64,000 nt of DNA, taken from contig JBILML010000006.1 in assembly GCA_044375555.1 (NCBI GenBank), positions 31,760-95,759 on the forward strand, given 5' to 3'. Position 1 is the stretch's first letter. Each line of letters starts with the position of its first letter. Position numbers and translations under genes: made by a program. Below, one piece after another: positions 35,361 through 44,463 of this stretch. This DNA is from UBA967 sp044375555. Lineage in GTDB: Bacteria; Verrucomicrobiota; Verrucomicrobiia; Chthoniobacterales; Terrimicrobiaceae. The notes under the pieces were generated by a model. The model was given only the letters and a program-made list of their open reading frames with translations. It ran no database searches and was not told the DNA's origin.

Positions 35361-35561
35361 ATGAAACAAAACCAATTCTTCGACCTCGAAGCGGAAGAGC
35401 AGTTGGAACTCTTCGATGTCATCCCCGACCTGCCGCTGCCGGGTCTCCTCGATGATCCAGCCAATGAACCGCACATGGAATGGCTGAAGCGCCAGTCCAA
35501 TGACGGGCTCCGGATTTTCCTCCAAATCCTCGAAAACACCCAGGGGTTCCGCCGCTCATGA
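35361..35561 (+). CDS. Small acidic protein coupled to cfa
   Basis: 66 residues, rich in Glu/Leu/Asp (MKQNQFFDLEAEEQLELFDV), with no known family and no membrane segment. Its stop codon overlaps the ATG of the cyclopropane fatty acid synthase gene (ATGA at 35558-35561), which argues that it is translated and helps set cfa translation. The 216-base gap upstream holds no other gene and presumably the promoter. Confidence 0.55.
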   Translation: MKQNQFFDLEAEEQLELFDVIPDLPLPGLLDDPANEPHMEWLKRQSNDGLRIFLQILENTQGFRRS

Positions 35562-36739
35562 GCACCGCCACCGCACCCGCACCTGCTCCGCGTCCCAAAC
35601 GCGGCGCCTCACCCGCCAAAGTCGCCCGCGCCGAAAAGATCGTCACGGATCTCTTCGCCGAGGCGGATATTCAAATCAATGGAGTCCGTCCCTGTGACAT
35701 CCGCGTGAATGATTCGCGGTTTTTCGCGAGGGTTCTGGCGGAGGGAACGCTCGGATTCGGCGAGTCCTATATGGAATCCTGGTGGGACTGTGACGACATC
35801 GAGGAGCTTTGCTACCGATCGATCCGCAGCCGCATTTACGACCGCATCCTGCCCAGCTTCGGAGCGATCGTGGAGGTCGCCCTCTCGATTCTGCTGAACC
35901 TCCAAAGCAAATCCCGCGCCCGGGTGGTGGCTCGGAAGCACTACGAACTCGGGAATGATTTTTTCGGATCAATGCTCGACCCCTCGATGCAATACTCCTG
36001 TGCGTATTTCCATGGCACGGCGGACCTCGCCACCGCGCAGGAAATGAAGATCGAACTCATCTGCCGCAAGCTGGGTCTGAGCCCCGGAATGCGGGTGCTC
36101 GATATTGGTTGCGGCTGGGGTGGCCTCGCCCAACACATGGCCGCGAACTACGGCTGCGAGGTGGTGGGGCTGACCATTTCGGAGGAGCAGCGCCGCTACG
36201 CCGACAACCTCTGTGCGGACCTGCCGGTGGATATTCGATTGCAGGACTACCGCGATGTGGATGGCGTCTATGACCGCATCGTGAGCGTCGGAATGTTCGA
36301 GCATGTGGGGCCAAAAAATCACCTGACCTACATGAAAAAAGTCCGCCGTTGCCTCAAGCCAGACGGGCTTTTTCTCCTCCACACGATCACCGCGAATGAA
36401 ATCCGGCGGACATGCGACCGGTGGATTTCGAAATACATCTTCGCGAATTCCATGGTCCCAACCGCCTCGGAAGTGCTCCAGGCGTCGGAGGGATTATTCG
36501 TCACCGAGGACCTTCACAACCTGGGATTATACTATGTGCCGACGCTCCGCGCGTGGGAGTCGGCGTTCATGAAATCCCGCGAGGAATTCCGTTTCCGCTA
36601 CGGCGAGGAATTCATCCGGATGTGGAGACTTTACCTACTGAGTTGCTCTGGCGCTTTCCGCGCACGAAGCCTGCAAGTTTTTCAATTCCTCCTTTCTCCA
36701 GAGGGCATGGAGGGCCACGAGCCCCTTCGCTTCTCCTAA
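35558..36739 (+). CDS. cfa: Cyclopropane-fatty-acyl-phospholipid synthase family protein
   Basis: SAM-dependent enzyme that methylenates unsaturated acyl chains of membrane lipids. 393 residues with the N-terminal CFA domain (RVLAEGTLGFGESYMESWWDCDDI), the SAM-binding VLDIGCGWGGLAQHMA, the active-site region YSCAYFHGTADLATAQEMK, and VSVGMFEHVGPKNHLTYM with the catalytic bicarbonate-site Glu/His residues of the family. The C-terminal part includes YYVPTLRAWESAFM. A related fatty-acid methyltransferase activity is possible. Coupled to the upstream small ORF. The exopolysaccharide operon starts 75 bp downstream in the same direction. Confidence 0.93.
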   Translation: MSTATAPAPAPRPKRGASPAKVARAEKIVTDLFAEADIQINGVRPCDIRVNDSRFFARVLAEGTLGFGESYMESWWDCDDIEELCYRSIRSRIYDRILPSFGAIVEVALSILLNLQSKSRARVVARKHYELGNDFFGSMLDPSMQYSCAYFHGTADLATAQEMKIELICRKLGLSPGMRVLDIGCGWGGLAQHMAANYGCEVVGLTISEEQRRYADNLCADLPVDIRLQDYRDVDGVYDRIVSVGMFEHVGPKNHLTYMKKVRRCLKPDGLFLLHTITANEIRRTCDRWISKYIFANSMVPTASEVLQASEGLFVTEDLHNLGLYYVPTLRAWESAFMKSREEFRFRYGEEFIRMWRLYLLSCSGAFRARSLQVFQFLLSPEGMEGHEPLRFS

Positions 36740-36814
36740 ACCCAAACCCGCCGGTGGCGTGCCGAGGGGGATCACCCCATACCGCGCTGCCGGCAATTTT
36801 TTAAAATACCAACC

Positions 36815-39100
36815 GTGAAAATCAAAAATCCTGAATTCCGAATCCTCGCGATCGCCACAGCGGTCGCTTTCTCCATGCTCCCCGTCCAATCCGCTCCGCC
36901 CGATCCGGGACAGAGCAAGGCCACATTTGAACTCCCCTTGCTGCAATCCGGCGATGGCCGGCTCGAGGGAGTTCTTGCCGAGCGGGAATTTTCCTTCCGC
37001 CTGCCCGAGCATGTTCAGCTGGATCCGGGCAGCGAGATGGTTCTGGGCTTCCGCTCCTCTCCGCTCCTCCTCGATGTCTCGACTTTTACTGTCACCATCA
37101 ATGAGCGCCAAATCGCCAGCGTCCGTCTCGGGCATGAGGCCGACGGGATCGAGAAACAAACCGAGAACAAGCTCGTCGTTCCGATTCCCGAGGGAGTCCT
37201 CCAAGCGGGGTGGAATCGACTCGTGGTTCGCTGTCTTCTGCAAACCACCCAAACCCTCTGCCGCGATGTGGACAATCCCGCCGCCTGGATGGAATTCGGG
37301 CCGGAGTCAGTCGTTCGGGTGGCCTACACCAACCTGCCGCTCTTTACAGAAATCCAGCGTTTCCCGGACTCGATCACCGAGCCCGTCCTCATGCAACTCC
37401 CGGAGTTCCGCTCCCCCGATAAAAAAGCCAAGGCCGCACCCGTTGTCTCACTTTTGCTGCCGGAAGAGTCGGGGGACCCCGAACTCCGGTCCTTCCTCAT
37501 CGCCGCGGCCCGGCTTGGGCAGACGGTTTACACCCCGCCGGAGGCCGTTTCTGTCGGTGACATTGGCGAATTTTCGGAAGTCTGCGAACGCCGCAACGGA
37601 GTGCTGATCGGCGCCCGCGACCAGTTGGCGGAGCAACCTCTCCCGGGCCATATCAAGAAAGCCCTCTCGGAACTCCAACCGGGTCAGGGATTCCTCGCCG
37701 AGTTGATCTACGGCCCGCCGGAAACCACCCAGCGCCGCTGGATCATTCTCAGTGGTGCCGACGGCGCCGGCTTGGAAAAAGCCGCCCTCACACTCGGCAG
37801 TGCCGTCGCCCTGCGGAGCGTGCCATCGAATCCCTGGATCATCGCCAAGGAGCCGGAGATTTCCCCGTTGGTGGAAAAAATCTCCCAGCCCGAGGTCGGG
37901 CCGCTGAAGCTCTCCTCGCTGGTAAACGGTGAAATCCTCCTTCGCGGAATTTTCCGAAATAGCACCTCGCGCCGAATCTCGTTTCCGCCAGGTTTTGAAA
38001 CCACTGGCGCGGGCTATGTGGAATTCGATTTCACCCACGCCGACCAACTCGAGAAAGCCTCGGCATTCGAGGCGCGCCTGAACGATGCGGTTCTGGGCAG
38101 CGTAGCCCTCGCTCCCAATAATTCAGGCGCGGTCAAACAGCGTCTCTCGATCCCGGCTGGAATCGTTGGTCGAGACCCTTCGTTGATGACGGTATCGAGC
38201 TATCTGGACATCGGGAGCGTGGATTGCGCCCACCGAAACGCGGAGCGGGCCTGGTTGAATATCTCGGGCGAGACCGTGGTGGACCTCCGCACGACTCCCT
38301 TGAAGATCGACGACCTCTCGCGCTTGAACCTGCTCTGCCTGCGGGATGCTTTCCTTCGCCGAGCGGCTCTGCTGGTGCCTGAGGATTCGGATTCCACGCG
38401 CAATGATCTGATCAAAACGATCGGCATGCACTTGGGGTCTCGCCTTCCGGACATGCCGGTTCTTTGGCCGCAAGTCGCGACCTTTGGCCCCGAAATTCCT
38501 CCCGAGCCGCATCGCGTCGAAAAACGCTCCGGCTTGGTGCTGGGGTCCGCCTTCCAGTGGCCCGAAGCCTTCGCAGAAAACAGCCGACTCATCGTTCAGG
38601 GTGGGGGAATCAACCGCGACCAAATCATCCTTCGCGGAGAGAAAGTGCCGGTCACCGATTTCGATCCCAATCTCAGCTTTGTGCAACTCGTGGCCTCGCC
38701 ATGGACCGATGGGGAGTTTTTTGCGGCGATCGGGGGACTCGAGAACTACGGCGGCGATGCCACGATCGCCCTGATCAACAATCCCGGGATTTTCGAGCGC
38801 CTTCGAGGAACCGTCTCGGCGCTGGATGGCGACTCGCGCCTTCTCACTTACGATGTGAGGTCGGTTCAGGAGGTTTCGCTTTCCCAAACGATGCGGTTGG
38901 CCTTTTCGCCTGACCGTCGCGTGGAGGACTTGGAAGCCAAAGAAATCAAGATCACCGAGGCGGGCTTGGCGGCCACGGCCTTGAATATCGGCATTGGCAC
39001 GGGGGCCATGGCGCTTCTGGCGGGTCTGTTTCTCATTCAGCGGTTCGTTGTTCGTCGCCGCCACAAAAATCATTCCGCCGAGAAGGGAGACGAGCTGTGA
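36815..39100 (+). CDS. BcsB-like periplasmic polysaccharide-export subunit
   Basis: 761 residues resembling BcsB, the periplasmic subunit anchored beside the cellulose synthase BcsA that guides the growing glucan. It has a signal peptide (IATAVAFSMLPVQSA), two repeats of carbohydrate-binding-like beta domains and flavodoxin-like domains, and a single C-terminal membrane helix (GTGAMALLAGLFLIQRFVV) followed by a basic tail, exactly the BcsB layout. No BcsA lies next to it. The synthase in the operon is instead NfrB-like, so this BcsB probably serves a different glycan. First gene of a five-gene unit; its stop overlaps the next start by four bases. Confidence 0.85.
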   Translation: MKIKNPEFRILAIATAVAFSMLPVQSAPPDPGQSKATFELPLLQSGDGRLEGVLAEREFSFRLPEHVQLDPGSEMVLGFRSSPLLLDVSTFTVTINERQIASVRLGHEADGIEKQTENKLVVPIPEGVLQAGWNRLVVRCLLQTTQTLCRDVDNPAAWMEFGPESVVRVAYTNLPLFTEIQRFPDSITEPVLMQLPEFRSPDKKAKAAPVVSLLLPEESGDPELRSFLIAAARLGQTVYTPPEAVSVGDIGEFSEVCERRNGVLIGARDQLAEQPLPGHIKKALSELQPGQGFLAELIYGPPETTQRRWIILSGADGAGLEKAALTLGSAVALRSVPSNPWIIAKEPEISPLVEKISQPEVGPLKLSSLVNGEILLRGIFRNSTSRRISFPPGFETTGAGYVEFDFTHADQLEKASAFEARLNDAVLGSVALAPNNSGAVKQRLSIPAGIVGRDPSLMTVSSYLDIGSVDCAHRNAERAWLNISGETVVDLRTTPLKIDDLSRLNLLCLRDAFLRRAALLVPEDSDSTRNDLIKTIGMHLGSRLPDMPVLWPQVATFGPEIPPEPHRVEKRSGLVLGSAFQWPEAFAENSRLIVQGGGINRDQIILRGEKVPVTDFDPNLSFVQLVASPWTDGEFFAAIGGLENYGGDATIALINNPGIFERLRGTVSALDGDSRLLTYDVRSVQEVSLSQTMRLAFSPDRRVEDLEAKEIKITEAGLAATALNIGIGTGAMALLAGLFLIQRFVVRRRHKNHSAEKGDEL

Positions 39101-40329
39101 GGCTTGCCGCGTTGTTTCTAGGTTTTGCGTTAGCGGGAACGGCCTTGGCTGGCGGGAGCACTCTGCTGATCTACGATTCGCCTTCCAAACCGTTCTCGTT
39201 GCAGAACGAGATCGAGCCGATTGCGATCCTGCTGGCGCGCTTTGACCCCGCCATCGAACGCCGCATGGGGAGTGAGGTTCGTCTGGCGGATATGGAAAAA
39301 GCCGCCCGCATCGTGGTGGCGGGCATTGGAGGGTTTCCCGCTATGTCGCCTCCGTGTCTCGAGTATCTCGAGAAAACCCAAAAGCCAGTCGTGGGAGTTG
39401 GAGCGGCGGCGATGCTGGCCATTCCAAATTCCCCTCGTCCATCCAAACCCTCCGTGTCGTTGCCCAAGGGACAACTCGTTTACCTCGGCAGGGAATGGCC
39501 CGCCCAGGTCGATCCGTATTTTCCGGCGGCCGTCGATTCCTCGCTGATCCTTGCTCGAATTCATACGGCGGATGGCGAGAAGGCGATTTGCTGGAGGTCT
39601 GGCAATCGTCTGGGATTTGCCGCGCTTCCTGCGGCGACTCCGCTCTCGATGGTTTTCTCGGATGCGGTGATGGACCTCTTCTCCCCGGGAGTCAGCACCG
39701 CACCGGGGATTCTTTTCATCGTTCGGGATTTCAATCCCTCGTGCTCGCCCGAGTCCTTTCGGAGGTTGGTGGATTATTTTGCCCACGACCGAATTCCCTT
39801 CGCGGTGACGGCGCAGATGCGAGACCTCCCCGAGGGAACGACTCCGATGCCGCGTGAGGAATTTCTCGCGGCGCTTCAATATGCCGAATTGCACGGCGGA
39901 AGGGTTTTCGTCCGGGGAGGCGAGGGGCTCAAGGAGGCCGGAAAATTCGCTCCCGTGAAGCCCTGCGGAATCGAGGAGCCCGCCCAGCCGGACCCGACGG
40001 CCATTCAAATTGGGCGCCCGACTTTGGCCCGAACGCCGGACGATCCAAGTAGTCCTTTTTTCATCCATGCCCCGATGCGTCTCGCGGGCGGGGGGTGGTT
40101 GTGGCCGGCCAATGTGCGTGGGGGGCTGGACGGGGACCTTGTCTCCTCCATCCGCACGCAAGTCCGGGACATCATTCCATTCCGTGGGGCTGTGGCGGGC
40201 ATCGTGATCCCTGCCTGGCTTCCCTTCCAATCCATGCGCGCCCTAGCCGATGCCGCCCGATCTTTTGGCATCGCCCCCATCGACCCTCTCACCGCAGTTC
40301 CTGAACCCCTTTCGCAACATCATCCATGA
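39097..40329 (+). CDS. DUF2334-like exported protein in the polysaccharide operon
   Basis: 410 residues from a GTG that overlaps the BcsB-like stop codon. A signal peptide (LFLGFALAGTALA) precedes an N-terminal region of about 200 residues and a domain resembling the DUF2334 polysaccharide-deacetylase relatives: LFIVRDFNPSCSPESFRRLVDYFAHDRIPFAVTAQM, then EFLAALQYAELHGGRVFVRG. The tandem Asp pair usual at the metal site reads RDFNP, with only one Asp, so catalysis is doubtful. Its role may be to modify or bind the exported glycan. The downstream gene starts inside its stop codon (ATGA at 40326-40329). Confidence 0.65.
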   Translation: MRLAALFLGFALAGTALAGGSTLLIYDSPSKPFSLQNEIEPIAILLARFDPAIERRMGSEVRLADMEKAARIVVAGIGGFPAMSPPCLEYLEKTQKPVVGVGAAAMLAIPNSPRPSKPSVSLPKGQLVYLGREWPAQVDPYFPAAVDSSLILARIHTADGEKAICWRSGNRLGFAALPAATPLSMVFSDAVMDLFSPGVSTAPGILFIVRDFNPSCSPESFRRLVDYFAHDRIPFAVTAQMRDLPEGTTPMPREEFLAALQYAELHGGRVFVRGGEGLKEAGKFAPVKPCGIEEPAQPDPTAIQIGRPTLARTPDDPSSPFFIHAPMRLAGGGWLWPANVRGGLDGDLVSSIRTQVRDIIPFRGAVAGIVIPAWLPFQSMRALADAARSFGIAPIDPLTAVPEPLSQHHP

Positions 40330-41921
40330 AATTCTTCCTTCCCTGCATTCTGGCTGCCGCCAGCCTTCACGCCCAACCGCTCGAACTCCTCGAGCAGGCC
40401 AACATTCTCTCCAACGAGGGATCGCACGCCGCCGCCGCGGATCTTCTCAAGCAAGCCAGCTCAGCCGATCCTGGCAATGAGGCGTTATCATTCCGATTGG
40501 CGAGTGCCTTGGTTTTCAGTCGCCGCCACACCGAGGCGAGGGTCCTTTTGGATCGTCTCTCGAAATCTTGGAATCCGGAAATGGCAGCGATGGCTGCAAC
40601 GAGTCTGACGGCTCTGGATCGTGCCGAAGAGGTGGAGCGTGCGGCCAAGACGAAACCACCGAGCGCCGCGCAGTTGCAGGCCCAGCGCGACTATCTCGAA
40701 AGGAAAGCCCGGATGGAACGCCGGCAGACTGTTTATGATCTCCTTGCCAGCGGAGAGGATGAAAAAGCTCTGACATCGATTGAGTCTTTGGAGCGGAAAA
40801 ACGAGGCAACACCCGATCTGCTGCGGGAAAAAGCAGGCATCCTGGGTCGGATGGGGCGCACCGCCGAGGCCATCGCGATTTTGAGTCGATTGGCGGAGTC
40901 CGGAAATTCCTCCAAGGAAACCCAACTCCAACTCGCCTCCCTGCTCATGAAGGAGGGAAAGACTCGGGAGGCATTTCAAATTTGGAGCGGCCTCCGCGAG
41001 CAATACGGTGACGCCCCGGAGGGCCGGCAAGCGGCTATGGAGATCGACGCCCTGGCCGCTCCCTACAATCTCGATCGCTGGTCGTGGGGGGAACTCGATC
41101 TCTACGCGAGCTATCTCCAGCGGTTTAACATCGGGGTGGCCAATGGACGCCTTCGCCAAGGAACCTTTGTGCCCGGAGCGCGGTGGATCGAGCCCTTCGT
41201 GCAGGCGGATTTTAGTTTGGACTCCGATCCCTACGGCAACGGAGCCGAGGGATTATCGACGATCTACAACGAAAACCTCGCGGGCTTCCATGCCGGCGCG
41301 AGGATTCGGCCATTCGCCACGCAGTCGTTCACCCTTTATGCGCTGGGGGGAATTCAAAAAGACCTTCGAGGCACCGAGCAACATCGGGGGCAGTGGTTTT
41401 GGGAACTCATCACGGGTGTGAATGGATTCTGGGCGTGGGGTCCCGGAAAGGAATGGGCATTTTCCGACCTGCAAGCCATCAGCCCGGGAGGTCTTCCGGT
41501 GATTCCCCGATCCGTCGCCAACTGGATGCCAAATACCTGGAGTCCCGCCCAACTTAGGTGGGATTGGTTCGTCGAGGCTGGAGGCGACGCGGCCTACTAC
41601 ACGCGGCTTGCCGACTGCATTGCCTACGGGCAATCGCGGCAAGGATTCCGCTTCGCGCAGTTCGGCAAGGCGGCGGCCCTCGATGCCTATGCCTTCGAAA
41701 ACCTGACGATGGATACCGAAGGAAACTACTACGATAACTACTTCGAGGTCGGGCCGGGAATGCGCTTCGTCACCTCGCCGGTGGGCGCGGCGATTTTCAC
41801 CACCAGCGTCGAATATGTCGTCGGCAGTTATCTGGGCAGGAATGAGGGGGACACGCGAGGTGACCTCGACACCGCCTACTCGGATTTCCGAATCACCGCC
41901 TCGTTATCCCTTCGCTGGTAA
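40326..41921 (+). CDS. nfrA: NfrA-like TPR and outer-membrane protein
   Basis: 531 residues. After a signal peptide (FFLPCILAAASLHA) comes a TPR region (about 20-230, with LLEQANILSNEGSHAAAADLLKQA and GRMGRTAEAIAILSRLAESG), then a C-terminal half rich in alternating hydrophobic/aromatic strands ending in a terminal aromatic residue (FRITASLSLRW), a typical last strand of an outer-membrane barrel. The layout matches NfrA/PgaA-type glycan exporters; the C-terminal part resembles the NfrA C-terminal domain. It lies 7 bp upstream of the NfrB-like synthase, the usual partner. In E. coli, NfrA is the outer-membrane receptor for phage N4. Confidence 0.75.
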   Translation: MKFFLPCILAAASLHAQPLELLEQANILSNEGSHAAAADLLKQASSADPGNEALSFRLASALVFSRRHTEARVLLDRLSKSWNPEMAAMAATSLTALDRAEEVERAAKTKPPSAAQLQAQRDYLERKARMERRQTVYDLLASGEDEKALTSIESLERKNEATPDLLREKAGILGRMGRTAEAIAILSRLAESGNSSKETQLQLASLLMKEGKTREAFQIWSGLREQYGDAPEGRQAAMEIDALAAPYNLDRWSWGELDLYASYLQRFNIGVANGRLRQGTFVPGARWIEPFVQADFSLDSDPYGNGAEGLSTIYNENLAGFHAGARIRPFATQSFTLYALGGIQKDLRGTEQHRGQWFWELITGVNGFWAWGPGKEWAFSDLQAISPGGLPVIPRSVANWMPNTWSPAQLRWDWFVEAGGDAAYYTRLADCIAYGQSRQGFRFAQFGKAAALDAYAFENLTMDTEGNYYDNYFEVGPGMRFVTSPVGAAIFTTSVEYVVGSYLGRNEGDTRGDLDTAYSDFRITASLSLRW

Positions 41922-41928
41922 TCACGCC

Positions 41929-44454
41929 ATGGACCTCATCAATTCACTCTTTCTCATGATGGCCTACACGGCCGCCGTTGGTTTTTTCCTTTTTGGAATC
42001 GACGATTTATTTTTCGACCTTCAAATCCTCCGACGGCTGCGAGGCCGACGCGGAGAGCCTCCGGTGCCCATCGAGACTCTCCGCAATGAACCGGAAAAAC
42101 TCATCGCGATCTTCATTCCAGCATGGAACGAAGGGGGAATCGTCAACCGCATGGCGGACTATGCGAGGAAGACACTCCTCTATGAGAACTATGATCTTTT
42201 TATCGGCGTCTATGCCAATGATCCGGAAACCAACCGGTGCGTCGATGAGTTGGTGAAAATCTCCCCGCGTGTGCACAAGGCGGTGGTGCCGCACGCCGGG
42301 CCGACCTCGAAGGCGGATTGCCTGAACCATATTTTCAACACCATGCGGGCCTGCGAAATCCCGGGCCGGCGCGAATACGCGATCATCGCCCTCCACGACG
42401 CCGAGGACATCCTGCACCCGCTCACGCTGAAAGTTTACAATCACTATGTCCCCGATATTTTGGACATGGGTCAGATTCCTGTTTTTCCCCTTGAGCTGCC
42501 CCCATTGACGAATTGGATTGGAAATACCTACCTCGATGAGTTTGCGGAGCTGCATGTGAAGGACATGTATGCCCGCGAAGCGATCGGTGGCGTTGTGCCC
42601 TCGGCGGGCGTCGGGACAGCCTTTTCACGCAAATCGCTCGATCAGCTCGCGGAGGAGAATAACGGTGTGCCATTTCCCGATGGAAGTCTGGCGGAGGATT
42701 ACTTTGTGGGAATGAAACTCGCTGGGATGGGCTTTCGGACGGGTTTCATTGAAAATCCGGTCGAGAGACAAGTGGTGCGTCGCGACGCGAAGGGTCGTGA
42801 GATTTCCCGAAAAAACATCACGGAACGCGTCGCAGTGAGGGAGAATTTTCCCCGACGCTTCTTTCAGGCTGTTCGGCAAAAAGCCCGCTGGATTATTGGC
42901 ACGGCGTTTCAAAGCTGGGAGCATCAAGGGTGGAAGGGTGGGCTCGCTGCGAAATACACCCTCGTTCGCGATCGCCGGGCTCCAGTCGTCCACACCATCA
43001 ACGCGGCCGGATACTGCGCGGTGGCCTACATGATCGCGGATATCGGAATCCGCCACACGGTGTTGGCCAACTCGTTTTATCTGCCGCCACTCTTCGAAGC
43101 GAACGGCCTTCTTTGGAAGCTCGTTCTCGTGGACACCGCCCTGCTTTGCTACCGGGTCGGGCAGAAGGTTTACCATGTCACCGATGTTTATGGCTGGAAG
43201 CAGGGCATCTTTTCGATCCCGCGCTATCCGGTTGTGAATTTCATCAACATGGGCGCCACCTTCTGGGCCGTCGTCCTCTATGCGCGCCATCGGCTTCTCG
43301 GAAAACCTCTCGCTTGGTCCAAGACGACACATACTTTCCCCGGAAGCGCGGAACTTGGGGAGTTTAACCGCTCGGTGGAAGATCTGCTGATCGACGAAGG
43401 CTATGTCCTTCGCAACGACCTGGAGAACATTCTGGTAAAAAACCGGGATCGCTCGGCTCCGCGGGCGCTTCTCGAGATGGGGCTGATCGATGAGGGGCAA
43501 TTCTGCGATATCTGGTCGAAACATTCCGGCCTCGATGTCGGCGATGTCGATGTCGCCATCATCGACCTGAGCCTCCTCGATTCGTGGCCTGAAAAAAAGG
43601 CCCTTCGCCACGAGGCCATGCCCTTGCACCGCCGTGATGATGGACGCACGGTCTTCGCCTTTGCGGAGCCTCCCACTGAGCGGGATTTGAATCGTGTGGT
43701 GGAAACAGCAGGAACCCCGGTGGAGCCTGTTCTGACGGCACCAACTCAAATCACGCATCTTCGCAACCACACCTATCCGCGACGCATTTTAAAGCCACGC
43801 GCTTTTCCTCTCTCACTGTCCGAGTCGGCCGCTGGCCTATCCAATGCCGCTCCGAGCATTTCGATCATTCGCGCTCTTGGGCCGTTCTTTTGCGAACTTC
43901 ATGGGCTACTGCCGATGCTGGATGGCTCAATCGCCGCGCGCTCCCCCGTTCATCCCGGCATTGCGGCCAGGATGAGCAAAATCCTTGGCACGGATGCACC
44001 GCTCGTTTCCGACAAATCAAGGGGCTTCAAACAAGCATGGCGAAAATTTCAGAGGCTCCGAATGCCCCAAGCTTCGCTTCTGCAGGAACTCGCCGAGGCC
44101 GGCATTCTCACCAAGGAAAATACCGAGCGTATCCAAAATATGGCCCGTCTCGTCAGCACGCCGATGGATCGCATGCTCGTCCAACTCGGCCTCGCAAACC
44201 GCAAACAAGTTTACAACGCCCTGCGTCGTTGCGGGGGCGTGGATGTCGCCGCGGATCATGACCACCAAGTCGCTCGCGGTTGTGAGGACCTTCTGGCTCC
44301 GGGATTCAGCGCCAAGACCGGAGTCGTCGTCCACCATCTCGATGAGGACGGCTTGGTCCTTCGTCTGAGCGGCATGCTGTCCCCCGGCGAACTGCGGGAA
44401 ATCTTTGATCGCTGCGAGGGTTGGCCCCTCCGCTTTGAACTTCTCGCTCCCTGA
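41929..44454 (+). CDS. nfrB: NfrB-like membrane glycosyltransferase with MshEN-like C-terminal modules
   Basis: 841 residues. One N-terminal membrane helix, then a GT2 domain with AIFIPAWNEGG (61-71), the metal-binding HDAED (156-160), catalytic-base LAED (254-257) and RQKARW (316-321), the processive-synthase signature. Further membrane helices follow (about 355-455). The C-terminal half contains two sets of MshEN/T2SSE-N-like motifs (around 480-535 and 713-768, e.g. DRMLVQLGLANRKQVYNALRR), a domain that binds c-di-GMP in related proteins. In E. coli, NfrB with NfrA and WecB makes an N-acetylmannosamine-containing surface glycan activated by c-di-GMP. ATG 41929 is chosen, 7 bp after the nfrA stop; the longer frame overlaps nfrA. 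Confidence 0.85.
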   Translation: MDLINSLFLMMAYTAAVGFFLFGIDDLFFDLQILRRLRGRRGEPPVPIETLRNEPEKLIAIFIPAWNEGGIVNRMADYARKTLLYENYDLFIGVYANDPETNRCVDELVKISPRVHKAVVPHAGPTSKADCLNHIFNTMRACEIPGRREYAIIALHDAEDILHPLTLKVYNHYVPDILDMGQIPVFPLELPPLTNWIGNTYLDEFAELHVKDMYAREAIGGVVPSAGVGTAFSRKSLDQLAEENNGVPFPDGSLAEDYFVGMKLAGMGFRTGFIENPVERQVVRRDAKGREISRKNITERVAVRENFPRRFFQAVRQKARWIIGTAFQSWEHQGWKGGLAAKYTLVRDRRAPVVHTINAAGYCAVAYMIADIGIRHTVLANSFYLPPLFEANGLLWKLVLVDTALLCYRVGQKVYHVTDVYGWKQGIFSIPRYPVVNFINMGATFWAVVLYARHRLLGKPLAWSKTTHTFPGSAELGEFNRSVEDLLIDEGYVLRNDLENILVKNRDRSAPRALLEMGLIDEGQFCDIWSKHSGLDVGDVDVAIIDLSLLDSWPEKKALRHEAMPLHRRDDGRTVFAFAEPPTERDLNRVVETAGTPVEPVLTAPTQITHLRNHTYPRRILKPRAFPLSLSESAAGLSNAAPSISIIRALGPFFCELHGLLPMLDGSIAARSPVHPGIAARMSKILGTDAPLVSDKSRGFKQAWRKFQRLRMPQASLLQELAEAGILTKENTERIQNMARLVSTPMDRMLVQLGLANRKQVYNALRRCGGVDVAADHDHQVARGCEDLLAPGFSAKTGVVVHHLDEDGLVLRLSGMLSPGELREIFDRCEGWPLRFELLAP

Positions 44455-44463
44455 TTTCTTATC

